Below, piece after piece: positions 45,248-57,694 of a DNA stretch of 64,000 bases. Origin of the DNA: Manis javanica (lineage: Eukaryota > Chordata > Mammalia > Pholidota > Manidae); contig NC_133167.1 in NCBI RefSeq assembly GCF_040802235.1, positions 43,832,001 through 43,896,000 of the forward strand, read 5' to 3'. A program made the position numbers and the translations under genes. Position 1 is the stretch's first letter. Every line of letters begins with the position of its first letter. A model generated the notes under the pieces. That model was given only the letters and a program-made list of their open reading frames with translations, ran no database searches and was not told where the DNA came from.

Positions 45248-48200
45248 CTTCGGCTTAAGTGTAGTTTTAGGGGATTGGCAGGATGCTGCTGCACCTTCCA
45301 CTCTTCGGTTTCTTGGATCGTGACGAGGTAGGACCCGAACGTGGGTGTGGTGCACCCATGGAGCGATACCATCAACCTTGAGAGCAGTGGGGGTGGTAAA
45401 CAATACAACGTAAGGTCCTTTCCACCTGGGCTCGAGAGTCCTCACTTGGTGTCTTTTGACCCATACGATATCCCCTGGGACTATGCCATGTTTCGGGCTC
45501 AGAATTTTCCCGCCCTCGTAATATGCTCTGATCGGGGGCCAGATTTCCTGCTGTACTTTAGCAAGAGCTTGCAACACATTCAGATAGTCAGGGGACGGGT
45601 CCTCTGCACTGGGAAACTGCACTCACCGGGTTATGGGTGGAGGGGCCCCGTACATTATCTCAAATGGAGTTAAACTATGTACATAGGGGGAGTTCCAAGT
45701 GCGGAAGATGGCTAAGGGAAGGAGGGTCACCCAGTCCCCGCCAGTCTCCAATACCAATTTAGAAAGGGTCTCCTTCAGGGTGCGATTCATTCTTTCTACC
45801 TGCCCAGAGCTTTGTGGGTTATAAGCACAATGTAACTTCCAATCTACTCCCAAAGCTAGGGCTAGTCCTTGCAGGATTTTGCTAACAAAAGCCGGGCTGT
45901 TATCGGAACCTATTGCTTCAGGGACCCCATATCTGGGGATGATTTCCTCAATTAATCTTTTTGCTACTACCTGGCTAGTCTCATGCTTGGTTGGAAAGGC
46001 TTCCACCCACCCAGAGAAAGTATCTACCATAACCAGCAAATACTTGTATCCATACTTCCCTGGTTTTATTTCGGTGAAGTCTATTTCCTAATTCCTCCCT
46101 GGAGCCCTCCCCCTTTCCTGGTACCTGCCGGGTGCAGCCCTCTTGGGGCTGGTCTTAGCATCGCACAGCTACTGCATTCTTTCGTGATTTGATGAGCTGC
46201 CTCATTCAGGTGGGGAAACACCAACTGCGCGGACTGGAAAAGGCTGAGCAGCTTTTTCCAGCCTAGATGGGTGGACTTATGCAGATTAGCAAGCATGTAC
46301 TGCCCCAATGCCTCTGGCAGGATCAACCTACCTTCTTGGTCCCTACTCCAATTTCCCTCCCCAAACACTTTCCCCGAGACTTGTTTCTTAATCCACTCAA
46401 GATCCTGGGGGGAATGCTCAGGTTTGGGTGGCAAGGCGGGCAGTTCAGGTATGGGTATTTCGAGGGCTGCAAGTACAAGAGAGTCCGAGAGGGCTGCCCT
46501 CTTAGCTTCCACATCAGCATGGCTGTTGCCAATGGCCTCAGGTGTCTTCTTTGATTGGTGGCCCGGTACATGTATAACTGCTACAGCTTTGGGTTTTTCA
46601 ACAGCAGCTAGTAGTCTTTGGACTTCTTGCAGATTCCTCAGTCCCTTCCCTTCCACGGAACGGAATCCTCTTTCTCGGTAGATGGCACCGTGAACATGGA
46701 CAGTGCCAAAGACATATCTGCTATCTGTGTAAATGTTGGCCCGCTTGCCTTCTGCTCTTTCCAGGGCCTCAGCGAGAGCAATAAGTTCCGCCTTCTGTGC
46801 TGAGGTGCCAGGGGGCAGAGCTGTGCTCCAGACAACTTCCCCTTCATGGGTTACCACTGCTGCCCCTGCTCTCCTGACCCCCTCCTGCACAAAGCTGCTC
46901 CCATCCGTATACCAATTTAGCTCACAGTTTGGTAACGGTGTGTCTTTCAGGTCTGCTCACACCTGGATAATTTCCGAAAGGATGTCTCTACAGTCATGGA
47001 TGGGGGTCGTCAGATCTGGGTCTGGCAGAAGGGTGGCAGGATTTAAGGTTACCAGGTCAGAGAAGGCGATTCGTGGAGAATCTAGTAGGAGCCCTTGGTA
47101 GTGGGTGAGTCTTGCATTCATCATCCATTTTCCTGGAGGATGCTTGAGGATCCCCTCTATGGTATGTGGGGCTGTTACTCTCAGGTTCTGGCCAAAAGTC
47201 AGCTTGTCTGCCTCCTTTACCAGTAGAGCGATAGCTGCTAGGATACGCAGACAAGGTGGCCACCTGGAGGCCACTGGGTCTAGCCGCTTGGACAAATAGG
47301 CCACAGGTCTTTTCCACAGGCCCAGCTGCTGAGCCAGGACTCCTTTAGCCACTCCCTTCTTTTCATCTATAAACAGGATAAAGGGTTTTTCTGGGTCTGG
47401 CAGAGATAGAGCGGGGGCCCGGAGGAGTGTTTCTTTTAGTCTGTCAAAAGCCTCTTGTTGTTCCTGAGTCCATTGCCAGCCCGGCCCTTCTTTGGTCACT
47501 TCATATAGCGGTCGGGCTATTTCTGCGTACCTGGAATCCAGAGCCTGCAAAACCCGGCTGAGCCAAGAAATTCTCTCACTCCCCGGGGTGAGGAAGGGAC
47601 GGGGATAGTCAGGACAGTTTGTTCCATGGCGTGCGTTAGCCACCTGGCCCCATTAGATATTTTGTACCCCAAGTAGACTACTGACCTCTGACAGATGTGG
47701 GCTTTCTTGTCGCTGGCTCTATATCCCAGTTCCCCCAGTTCAGCCAGCAAGTTCCCCGTGGCTTCTTCGCACTCTTCATGGGTTTCTGTGGCCAGCAACA
47801 GGTCATCCACATACTGCAGCAGTGTCACACGGGGGTGGCTCCTGCGAAAGGGCTCCAGGTCCTGGCTTAGGGCTTCATTGAATAAGGTGGGAGAGTTCTT
47901 GAAGCCCTGTGGTAGTCTAGTCCAGGTAAGCTGCCCTTTTCTCCCCCCCACCTCCCCCCCCGGCTCTTGCCACTCAAAGGCAAACAAAGGCTGACTAACT
48001 TCAGAGAGTGGGATACTAAAGAAGGCGTCTTTCAGGTCCAGAGTAGTATACCACACATGCGTGGGTAGCAGGTGGCTGAGTAGGGTGTAAGGGTTGGGCA
48101 CTGTAGGATGGATGTCTTCTACCCTCTCATTGACTTTCCGCAAGTCCTGCACTGGTCTGTAATCTCTACTGCCAGGCTTCCTCACTGGAAGCAGGGGTGT

Positions 48201-48860
48201 ATTCCATGCAGATTGACAGGTTTTAAGGATTCCTGTCTCCAACAGTCTATGGATATGGGGTGCTATCCCTTTCCTAGCCTCTTCCAGCATTGGATATTGC
48301 CGGACCCGGATGGGTAGAGCCACAGCTTTGAGTTGAACAACGACTGGGGATAGGTGTTTAGCGAGACCAATTCCTCCGGTCTCAGTCCATGCGGAAGGGA
48401 ACCTCTGCAACCAAGAGTCCATTTCTCCCCGGCCCCCCTTTTCTTGATCTGCCTGAAACAGACAATGTTCGTTGGCCAGGGACAGAGTTAACACATGCAC
48501 CGGTTGTATGGGCTGCCCTTCTTTGTCCATGATTTTTATCCCTTTGGGTTCAAAATGAATGTGCGCCCCAACCTTGGTTAGTAAGTCTCTACCTAACAAT
48601 GGTGCGGGGCTCTCAGGTATGACCAGAAATGAGTGAGAGACCTGATGCCTTCCTAGGTCCACTTTTCTGCTAGTGGTCCAGGCACATTTCTTGGACCCTG
48701 TTGCTCCCTGGACTACACTTGTGCGTCCTGGGTTCAGGGGACCGTGGGCCTGGTTAAGAACTGAATATTGTGCCCCAGTATCTACCATGAACCCAATGGG
48801 AGTCCCCTCCACGCACAGGGTTACCCAGGACTCAGGGAGAGGTGCCGAGCCCCGTCCCCA
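45248..48860 (-). pseudogene. pol: Provirus pol (protease, RT, RNase H, integrase), broken
   Basis: Continues in the gag frame after the TGA at 48861-48863. The protease has [10 protein letters not shown] near 48775. RT has YVDD at 47802-47813 and ends with [13 protein letters not shown] near 47530. RNase H begins WYTDGSSF near 46900. Integrase has an HHCC-type block near 46240-46150, then DTFSGW, SDNSPAF and QVERMN carrying the D,D35E residues. Defects: a frame change near 47530, a TGA at 46957-46959, a frame change near 46075, and a TGA at 45623-45625. The last part reads straight into the env start in one frame, without a pol stop. It cannot produce a full polyprotein. Confidence 0.93.
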
Positions 48861-50569
48861 TCAATCCTCCTCTCCTAGGTGCAGGGTCTTAACAGGGTTC
48901 CCTCTTCCTTGTTCCCTCCTTTGGGGGCACTCCCTCTTCCAATGTCCATATCTCTTACACAGGGCGCATTGATCTCATCCTAGTCGGGATTGGCGGGGTC
49001 CTGTTCCTCGAGGTGGCCTAGGGCCCTCCTTCACCCCGGCCAGGAATATCCTGGCCATCTCCTCCCTCTGCCTCTTGTTCTCCCTCTTCTGAAATTCTCT
49101 GTCTTTCTTCCTATTTTTCTCCTGCATTACCCATTTCTCTTTCCTCAGCCTTTCCTCTCTATCCTCCAGAGTTTCCCTAGCATTGAAGAACTTCTTCGCC
49201 TGCTGCAGCAGTTCCCTAATAGAGATCTCTCCCAGGTCCTCCCGCTTGTGGAGTTTTCTCTGGATATCGGGGGCTGCCTGGTTGATGAATGAGAGGACTA
49301 CAGCTGATCTGTGTTCCTCTGCTTCCGGGTTTATGGGGGGATACTGCCTGTAAGCGTCAAACAGCCTATCCAGATACGCGGCTGGGCTTTCCATTTCCCC
49401 TGAACAATAGTTTTTACCTTAGCCAGGTTAGTGGGCCGTCTGGCGGCCACCTGGAGACCGGTCATCAGAGTCTGGCGGTAGACCCAGAGACGCTCCCTAC
49501 CTTCTGCAGTCCCGAAGTCCCAATCCGGGCGCATAAGTGGGAATGCCTCGTCGATGATGGGCTGGAGGGTAGTGGGTCTTCTATTCTCTCCGAGGACATT
49601 TCTCCTGGCTTCATTGAGGATACGCTCTCGCTCTTCCGTCATGAAGAGAGTACAGAGCAATTGCTGGCAGTCGTCCCATGTGGGACCATGGGTAAACATA
49701 ATGGACTCCACCAGACCTATAAGACACTTGGGGTCCTCTGAGAAGGGAGGGTTCTGAGTCCTCCAATTATAGAGGTCACTAGATGAAAAGGGCCAGTACT
49801 GATATTGTTGAGCGATGCCTGTACCGATGGCACGCACAGGCAGAACCGGCACTGCTCCTTCTGAGGTGGAGGAGGGAACCTCCCCTCCTTGTTCCCTGGC
49901 CCCCCGAGGCCTTAAGTGCATTCCTCCTGTTCTACCTGGTGCCCAGTGTGGGGCCAGGGCAGGGGAGTGTGGGGAAGCTCTTTCCGGCCTCCTGCCTTCC
50001 TCTGCTGAAGAGTCTGGGGAAGCTGCGGCCACCTGGTTCCCGCTGGGTTCCCCAGCCTCGTTTTCTATCCTCCCGGCAGCTTCACCCCTCTCCTCTGCAT
50101 ACGGGGGTGGCTGCTCAATCGGCAGAAGGGGGTAGAGAGAACTGTCGGGGAGGACAGGCGGCGCACTCAGGCGCACAGGATTTCTGGCCCTGCGATCAGA
50201 GGGCTTTAATTTTTCCTGAGCAACTAGGACGGAGGTCTTTCGTGGGTTGGTATGAGGTTTCCCCACCAAAAAGGGCCTCAGCCAGGATGGAGGATTCTCG
50301 GCTAGATTTTCTCAGACCAAGATATAGGGGAGTTGGTCAGGGTGGCCCTCAGGGTCTGGTCGGGAGATAATGGTTTTGACTTTGCCGATAAGGTCGAGGG
50401 AAAGAGATCCCTGGGTCGGCCAGCCTACTCCAAAGGAAGGCCACTCGACCGAGCAAAAGGTGTCGAGCTTACCCTTCTTGATGCCAAGGCTCATATTTAA
50501 GGCCTGTTCCTTGACCTTCAGGAAATGGGAAAGGATCAGACTCTTAGGAGTAGCCTGAGTCTGACCCAT
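48861..50569 (-). pseudogene. gag: Provirus gag (MA, p12, CA, NC), broken
   Basis: The ATG at 50567-50569 starts MGQ, the usual myristoylation context. MA continues to about 50200, the p12-like region has PPPY at 50099-50110 (late domain), CA follows, and NC has a single CCHC box (CALCKRYGHWKREC) near 48940. A TGA in MA (50312-50314), a frame change in CA near 49390 and a TGA just before the CCHC box (48975-48977) break it. The terminal TGA (48861-48863) is followed in frame by pol, which fits suppression of the gag stop as in other gammaretroviruses, though here the codon is UGA. Confidence 0.93.
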
Positions 50570-50707
50570 AGTGAGAAAGAAGAAGAAAAAGAATATGAGG
50601 GAGACAAAGGCGAAGGATGAAGATGCCACTTCAAACAAGATGACTGTTGTATGTGCTTGTGAACAGGTGCCTGTCATTGCACAGTTTTTCTTCTGCGGGG
50701 GACACAA
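50570..50707 (-). other. In-frame leader extension upstream of gag
   Basis: The gag frame stays open for about 46 codons upstream of the gag ATG and includes an ATG at 50705-50707. It encodes a Cys-containing start, then a strongly hydrophobic run ending in several Phe. Some gammaretroviruses make a glycosylated gag from an upstream in-frame start with a membrane signal, so this may be a relic of that. The hydrophobic residues come from a T-rich tract and may be accidental. Confidence 0.35.
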
Positions 50708-51397
50708 ATTTATCTGGGATTCGCGGCTGTGACCCCCTTATCCTGTCACGGGAGTCTTCTAGCGGCGGGTGCCCTAATGGCTCTTAATTGCCCGACCCGT
50801 GCCCGCGGGAAATGATGCAGTGGCAGAAAGGAGGAACAGAGAGAGCAGGAGAACCTTAGAACAAGGAAACTTAAAATGAGAAGCGCAAAAAAAAAATATA
50901 AACCCAAACCAAAACACAATAAAACAATCAATGATAACACCAAGCACACACACCACATCTGATCGCTCTCGTTCGGACCGGTCCTTCTTTCACTCCGGTG
51001 CGCACCACCCTCACCACTTTCAGGATCCTTAAAAACTCTCGTGATTCTCCCGAAAGGCGTCCACTCGGACTGCCGCAGGGTGACGAGCTCGATCCTTTCC
51101 TTCTCGGGCACCAGGTTTCTGCTGATTGGACTTGCTTTCCTAAGGCCGAGTCACTCAGACCCTAGGGCCAGGATTAGTCACCTGGACTTCACCTAGGGTC
51201 ACTAACCCAGGGGCCGGGACTACCAACCCGGACTTTCTCACTCGGGGTCACTAACCCGAGACCATACACAGGATGGCAACTCCCGCTTTATAATGGATTT
51301 ATGCAGACACCAGGGGGTGACCCTCGAATTACACTGCCCTGTCCGGACAATTAGACCTTGCCTCCAGCCGTCCTTTGTTCTCAGGGAAGCTGCACGA

Positions 51398-51415
51398 ATC
51401 CCGGACGAGCCCCCA
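51398..51415 (-). promoter_or_regulatory. Primer binding site, tRNA-Pro type
   Basis: Minus-strand TGGGGGCTCGTCCGGGAT lies two bases after the CA that ends the 5' LTR. This 18-mer is the standard proline-tRNA primer site of many gammaretroviruses. Confidence 0.95.
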
Positions 51416-51417
51416 AA

Positions 51418-51954
51418 TGTTACGGTCTAGGACTCCGCGGTTTCCCAGAGAACAAGACACACGGACATGGAGATGAAAATCCAAGCAAAGTCTTTATTCA
51501 ACCAGCAAGCTGGAGTCGACAGCACCTCCCCTGACACGCAGGCCGAGTACGAGCTGCTGACCCCGAAGCAACTTTGGGTACTGATTATATAGGATCTTCA
51601 CAGCCGTTACACCAAAGCCCGTGCAGTTCTACAACTAATAGGTTTAAAACACACTCTATATTGTAACCAATGGGAAACATTGTAACCTTTTTAGGGAATG
51701 CGCTAGTTGCCTGCCCGCTTCAATTGTTATCTCTTGCTTACCCAAGCATGTCTACGTGACTTATCACGGGTTACATCCCCAGGTGTTCCCAGGCTGTTGC
51801 CCACTTCTAGTTATCTAACTTAGGGCAGGCGCATTTCTCAGAAGCCTCGGGTAATTGACACAAGAAAAGACTGGGTGGCTCTCGCTCTAGGCAGTCAGGT
51901 TAAGTGTCATTAGTTCTTTTTCCTGACTCTTGATGCTCTCTGCACCCCGTTACA
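51418..51954 (-). repeat. 5' LTR of the provirus
   Basis: Runs from TGTAACGGGGTGC (51954) to the CA at 51418. 537 bp. Has TATATAAT near 51584-51592 and AATAAA further along, and is followed by the primer binding site. It is the LTR most distal in the window because the provirus is on the minus strand. Confidence 0.95.
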
Positions 51955-53640
51955 GTTAGCTGCTCAGAGAAGACCACTCTGTCTGACCCTGTTGTGTGGC
52001 ATTTTAGAACAAACTCTTCCTCTGAGGCCTCTGTGCGATACCTTCCATCTGAGTGACTCACATCCAATTGACAAAGTGTAGCGGTGACCTCAGATTACTT
52101 CTTCCCTCCAGCTGCAATGTGTTCTTTTATTTTTTTTTACTTTATTTCCTTAGTAAATGAACATCACATGGGTCACAAGACAGCTTGAGATTTATAACAG
52201 ATATTTTGAGTGTTTTACTCCTCAAAACTGAGAGTGTGGGGCTAGGGAAGTCAGCACCCAGGGAACTTGTATATCTTTCCTCTGCATGTAATTCACAGTT
52301 TATTTTAAACTGATGGGAAGGATCACTTCTGAATGAGCTCTGCCAAGCACTACTACTGTGTAAAAGTCACCTACTTGAGAAAATGGCACTTTCCTCCAAA
52401 CTAAAGAAGAAAACATTGAGATCAACCATTTTCTGTATGATATTGCTACAAAATGAATAAATCCCAGCACATTTGCTGATCCAGTCCTTAATAAAAATGA
52501 TCCCAAATCATTACATAAATGTTAACTTTTAAAAAAGCATTTTTTTAATCAACCATTAACATGCATTTCTGCCAAATGGAAAAACTTTGCCTCTGTTCCA
52601 AATAAGCCTGCAGCCCAGCCAACATGAGGATGTACTTGAATAAAGCCTCCCTCTTGCCTCTGAGGAGGAGGGAAGGAGGAATTTCAGGGATGTGGTGCTC
52701 TTAAAAAACAGCAGGTCACAGAATTGAAGAAGGCAGCTTAAATGTTTAAAAAAATGAAGCTTTCCTATTGGTGGTAAAATCACCACCTCTGGGCATTAGA
52801 GAATTTAAATGCAGCGCCATTCATTTAATACAATGGAAAACTTCAGGATTACCTTGGAACGCATATCCAGCTTTGGAGGGTGTGGGCCATCATCTGGAGA
52901 TTTCCAGAAAGAGTGCTGGTTCTGAGACAGATGCCCAGTCTTTGGGTGCACAGGCCACCATGCCCTCCTAGCTCTGCTCCTCTCCTTCCTTCAGGCTGCT
53001 CGGCTCTGCCGCAGTCGTTCAGCCGGCATTGCGTGTAGTTCAGAAGCAAATAGAAACACTCAGGTAAGATATTCTAAACACTCACTTTGCTACCCAAGGG
53101 CCAGCCTCAGGAGATGATCCAGGCTGAATTCCCCCCAAACGCTGCTGGAATTCATGGGAGCGATGATTTTGTGAGGCTGGAAGAACGCTCTTGTTTGCAC
53201 ATGCTTGGAACCAAGTGAGTAAAGTCAACTAAACACTCTCCTTTCCAGTCTGGCTGTGAAGAATAGTTTATTCAGTACAATTATTGGAGAAAACCATTAA
53301 CTAGCTAAATTATAATGTCAAAGTTGGCATTTAACATAGGACACAGTTACACAGGGGCTGAACGACCATTACATGGATCATTCCCATTTTTCCAGAAAGA
53401 ATTGGGTATTTGAGAGGGGAGCAAAGATGACACAATGTTCTCACAATATGTCTTAACAGAAAATAAATTTTGTAGCACAAGCGGCTGTGTGAAAAGTCAC
53501 ATCAGAGAGTAACATGAAACAGCTGCTTTCTGCACGCTTGGCCCCCTACCACAACTGGAGAACACTCATCCTTTGGTGTCATAGCTGCCAGATTTAATGG
53601 CTTTGTGTGCAAACTAGTCCAGCTTCTCATCACAAATCGG

Positions 53641-53667
53641 TGTGTGTGTGTGTGTGTGTGTGCGTGT
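53641..53667. repeat. (TG)n microsatellite
   Basis: TGTGTG... run of about 27 bp with one CG interruption. Confidence 0.95.
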
Positions 53668-56042
53668 CCAAGTTGACGGTAAAGGCTTAAAATGAACCAT
53701 GAAACATCAAATTAAAAAACAATTGAGGGAAGAGAGTAATATTGGATAGTTCTGCGATATGCTGGGAGAGAAAGGATTCTGAAACAGCGCTGTAAAAATT
53801 GTTAGGTGCTATTGTCCATTTGACATCTAATTAGACATAAACCTAGCTACACATTTGAAAGGTCAAAATTATGTTTTGGTCTCCTTAAGACCAGAAAAAA
53901 AATTATATTGAAGTGTAGAAAAAACAAGGGCTTTACTATTTTTGTCTATTTTTCATTAAGGATTTCAACTCAGTTCTCAAGAGAAAATGGAAAAATTAAG
54001 AACCAGAGGTTGTATTTAACAATAGGCAGTCACTTTCATTAGCCATTCTGTCTCTACCTGCGTCTTGTTCTCGTTTTACAATAAAACCAAATATTGCAGT
54101 GTGGACTAGGTTTAGGATGAAGATCTGAGGCGTGTAATGATAAATAACAGTAGGGAATTGTTCCATTAAGTATCTGTTTAGGGGATTAATATTTTTCTTT
54201 GTCTTCAGCCAGGCAGCAAAATTACTTAGTGTTCCTGGATGTACATGGCATATGTCCAGCTATTCTAATGCCAGTGACATCCTCAGGTGTGCCAGCCCTT
54301 GTGCTATTTAAATTGAATGAAAACAGAAAGTCTTCTTGCGTTTCTTACTGAGCAGTAGTGGATGAACAAATGCATGTTGACCATTTAATTACCCTCTCCT
54401 AATTAAGAGAATCATTAGAATTGTGGCACTGTGTATAGTCGGGTTAGATAAGCATAGGAAAAATATGTATTAGGTGAAACAGGACTTAGAATCAGAACTG
54501 TGTCGCACTTCTGTGACACAAGTAAACCTGGGTTTTGAGTTCAGTCACATGGAGGATTTGAGGTAAGCATGGGTAAAGCATAGAGACCCCATTTTAAAGC
54601 CACGTCTAAAATAGCATGCATTCTTAGTGCACCACCAGTCTGAAAAGTATGTGGGTAGCGTGCGGTCCATAAAAAAAAAAGTGATGCTTTTCTCTGCACC
54701 ATGCAGCAAGGAATGTTTGTAATGGGATTACCAGTAGGCAGCTGATGTTAGGAATCTTTTCAGCCATTTAGTATTGTTATGTAATAATTTTTACAGATGT
54801 CAATTCCCTATTAAAATATTGGCAGTGTCTTAAATGACTGCTAGATTTTGCCAGCTCCTTGGACTATATGTGTAATGAAGACCAAAATCAAGAGTTTGCA
54901 TAGTAAATTTTTATGGTTTTTAAAGGAAATTTAATAAAAGGTCTCTATGTCATTGTGCTCTGGAAATGAATATAATCCACCCATTGATCAAAGCCTGTAC
55001 AAACAAGGCTTTAAGACTAATCCCTTTCCTTCACATCAAATGGTTTTTCTAAGGGCCCACCTGCTTGTGACTTGTACAAAGCACCGTATGACAGAAATTA
55101 AACAAAACTTGTCCCTTCTCTCCACACCCAATATTCAAGATTATGCCAGCATATTAAAAGAATGCACAGCATGAAAATGAATGTACACCTGGCAAAGGAT
55201 ATCAAGAGACAGTAACCGAAGAGGCTAAGAAATACATGTGTGCCTCAAGAGAGCTGTATATATGGTTTCTGTTGCTGTCCTAGCTGACAAATTGCCCAAA
55301 ATGACTCCTTTTCCTTACTTTGCACCAGTTCAATAAACAGAAATAAGCTCCAGGATCCATTCTGAAATTGTGTAAAGGGTAAATACTATATACGTGGAGA
55401 ACTCACGGTTCCTATGACTTGGTAACTAAGGAAGGTCCCCATGGTACAGTGTACTGCAAATCTTGCCTTGTTTGTGAATATATGTCACTCTAAAGAGTTG
55501 CAGCTTGCTCTTTAGAGGTGAAAGCTTCAGTTCCTGCTTTCTTTACTTGCCGAGGTTTTTCTCCGCGTTCGATGTTTCCCTGGGGTCATTGCAAGGACTG
55601 AGTGAATCAATTGACATGAAGGAAGAGTTAGTTGATAAATAAAAAAAGTACAGAACTGGCCTTTTTGGTTTTGGTGTAGTCCCCAGGAAACCAGCATAAA
55701 TAGCACCTTGTATTAATAGCCTTTCTGAGCTACACGTGTGATTACCTCCATACATTATGTCAGCTGCACACTTAGCATTGGAGGCCAGCCTTCCTTTCAC
55801 TGCTGCCTTCTTTGGGGAATAATACACCCACAGTAAGAGCTGGAGGACAACAATTTGATACTGATTTCAGCTTGAAATCTGAAAAGATTTCTGAATCTTT
55901 TCAGTCAATGAAAGCTACCAATCAAACCAGCTCAGTGACATGGTCTTGAATAGGAATTGTTAGTTGTCACCATAGAAGAGAAATATAAAAAGGAATTAAG
56001 CCATTTGTCCCATCTATACAATTCCAGAGGGAGAGTATGTAT

Positions 56043-56046
<4 letters not shown>

Positions 56047-56078
<32 letters not shown>
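56047..56078. repeat. (TG)n microsatellite
   Basis: Run of about 16 TG units, followed by CGTATGTATG. Confidence 0.95.
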
Positions 56079-56081
<3 letters not shown>

Positions 56082-56974
56082 ATGTATGTTTAAAATTTAC
56101 AACATAATCCATTTTCACTGGGAAAGTAAACAAATGTGTTCTTGTATGTTACTTTATAAATATAAAGTAAGTTACAGTTTAAAAAGTGGGATGTCTTTAA
56201 TCACAGTTTCAGAATGGATCTTGGAGCTTATTTCTGTTTATTGGGCTGGTACAGAGCAAGACTCTAGTCTCTTAGAGCGAGACCAAGGAGTTATTGGGGG
56301 CAATTTGTCAGCTAGAACAGCAACAAATCGTATAAAAGCAACTCAAAAGAATTCTATGTGTATATGCTACATTGTTCCTCCAATGACTGTAAATCTCTGG
56401 TTGTTAGCAGGCCATATTGTAACAGAAGTCACATTTTCCGAGGCTTATTATTCACTTAATTAGGAGGCATGAGGTGTAGCGTTAGTTAGAATAGGGTTTA
56501 AATCTCATCTTCATATATTCTAGCTCTGAAGATGGTTGAGTTTCTAAACTGCTCAGCTACAAAATAGGGACGCTGTCAGTTTCTAGGGGTTTTATGAAGA
56601 TTCGTGTACAAGATATGCATTTCTCAGATTATACTAGAAAATCTCTAGCCTGGCCCATGACAGAAGTTCAATCTAGGTTGGTTCTCTTCCCTTTCAGATA
56701 AGCATTTAGTAGACCTCTTTCCCTCTATACCAAGACACTTTCCCTTTCTATTTATTTAATGTGCAGCAGATCCCAGCTATGAGTCTTGGATATTTCATCA
56801 TAGCTTTTCACCTTTCACTGCATGATGAAGAGAGAAGGACCCCTGATTCTGAAGGGCTACAGGTGACACCAGATCAGATCAGCCCCCTTCCCCTTTCACA
56901 ACTTGCCAGGCCTTCTCTCCACCTTCTCTTTGCCTTTCTTCATTCACCCACCCCACAGGTAGATGCATGTGTGA

Positions 56975-57140
56975 CAAGCTGGTGCTTCTCAAACTTTGGA
57001 ATGCACAGGTAGCATGTGGGCTCTGTTTCCAGAGACTCTGATTCTGTAGGTGTCAGGCGGGGCCCAGGAATCTGCCTTTAATGTGTACAGTGGGTACCAG
57101 TGTAAGTGGTCTAAGGACCACACTTGAGGAAGCACTGCTA
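56975..57140. repeat. MER5A-like element
   Basis: 'GGTGCTTCTCAAACTTTGGAATGCAC', 'GGCGGGGCCCAGGAATCTG' and 'TCTAAGGACCACACTTGAGG' give the MER5A ends and middle in order. Confidence 0.65.
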
Positions 57141-57289
57141 AACGAGGGTTAAAAGACAATCTCTTTCCTAAAAAAAAAAAAATCCAAGTTCTAAAGAGAG
57201 TAGACAGAAGCAAGCTGTGTAATGCTGTATGGCAAAAACGGTAATGGAGCTGTGTACAGAGGAGCAGAAAGTCTACACTGGCTGGTTAG

Positions 57290-57440
57290 TTAGGGGAGGG
57301 CCCGTGGCAGATGTGACATTTGAGCTGGCTTCTGAAAGAAGACTAGAAATTTGCTCGACTGCAAAGGGAGAGAGAGGATTCCAGCCAGAGGAAACAACAC
57401 TTGGAACCAGAAGCAAGAGAGGCCACAGTGTGCTTGGGGA
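57290..57440. repeat. L2-like fragment
   Basis: 'GACATTTGAGCTGGCTTCTGAAAG' and 'GAGGATTCCAGCCAGAGGAAAC' resemble the L2 3' region. Confidence 0.4.
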
Positions 57441-57694
57441 GCAGTACATTCCCTGTCTCACTCCATCAGTGAATGAATGAATCTTGAGCACATCCCTCTC
57501 ACACCAAGAAATATATGTTTGGATCATATATGTGTACTACTGTTAATCTGTATACTAAAGATTAGGAAAGTCTACCTCTTAAAATAAAAAGTTAGCACAG
57601 GGGGTTTAATATTTTATTATTTTAAATTTTTAAAAAATATTTTTAAATATTTTATACTCTTATTATGTAACATTTATTATTGGGAAGGCAGTGG

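Larger units (their letters stand above)
42820..51954 (-). mobile_element. Defective gammaretroviral provirus, TSD GTTA
   Basis: A complete LTR-gag-pol-env-LTR structure in antisense to SPATS2L, flanked by GTTA at 42816-42819 and 51955-51958 (4-bp duplication, as expected for gammaretroviruses). It has a tRNA-Pro-type primer binding site, a gag with PPPY, a gag-pol junction by in-frame stop, a pol with YVDD, and an env with furin site, CXXC and CX6CC. All three genes carry stops or frameshifts, so it is not infectious as written. The env is closest in feel to the GALV/KoRV/porcine ERV group. Gammaretroviruses have been reported in pangolins; whether this belongs to such a lineage needs a search. 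Confidence 0.96.
51959..56974. other. SPATS2L intron downstream of the provirus
   Basis: Contains the (TG)n tracts at 53641-53667 and 56047-56078. I saw no exon of SPATS2L; the text is otherwise unique-looking. Confidence 0.45.

Noticed and set aside
49783..50370. 195-codon + strand ORF
   Set aside because: Antisense shadow of the proline-rich gag region.
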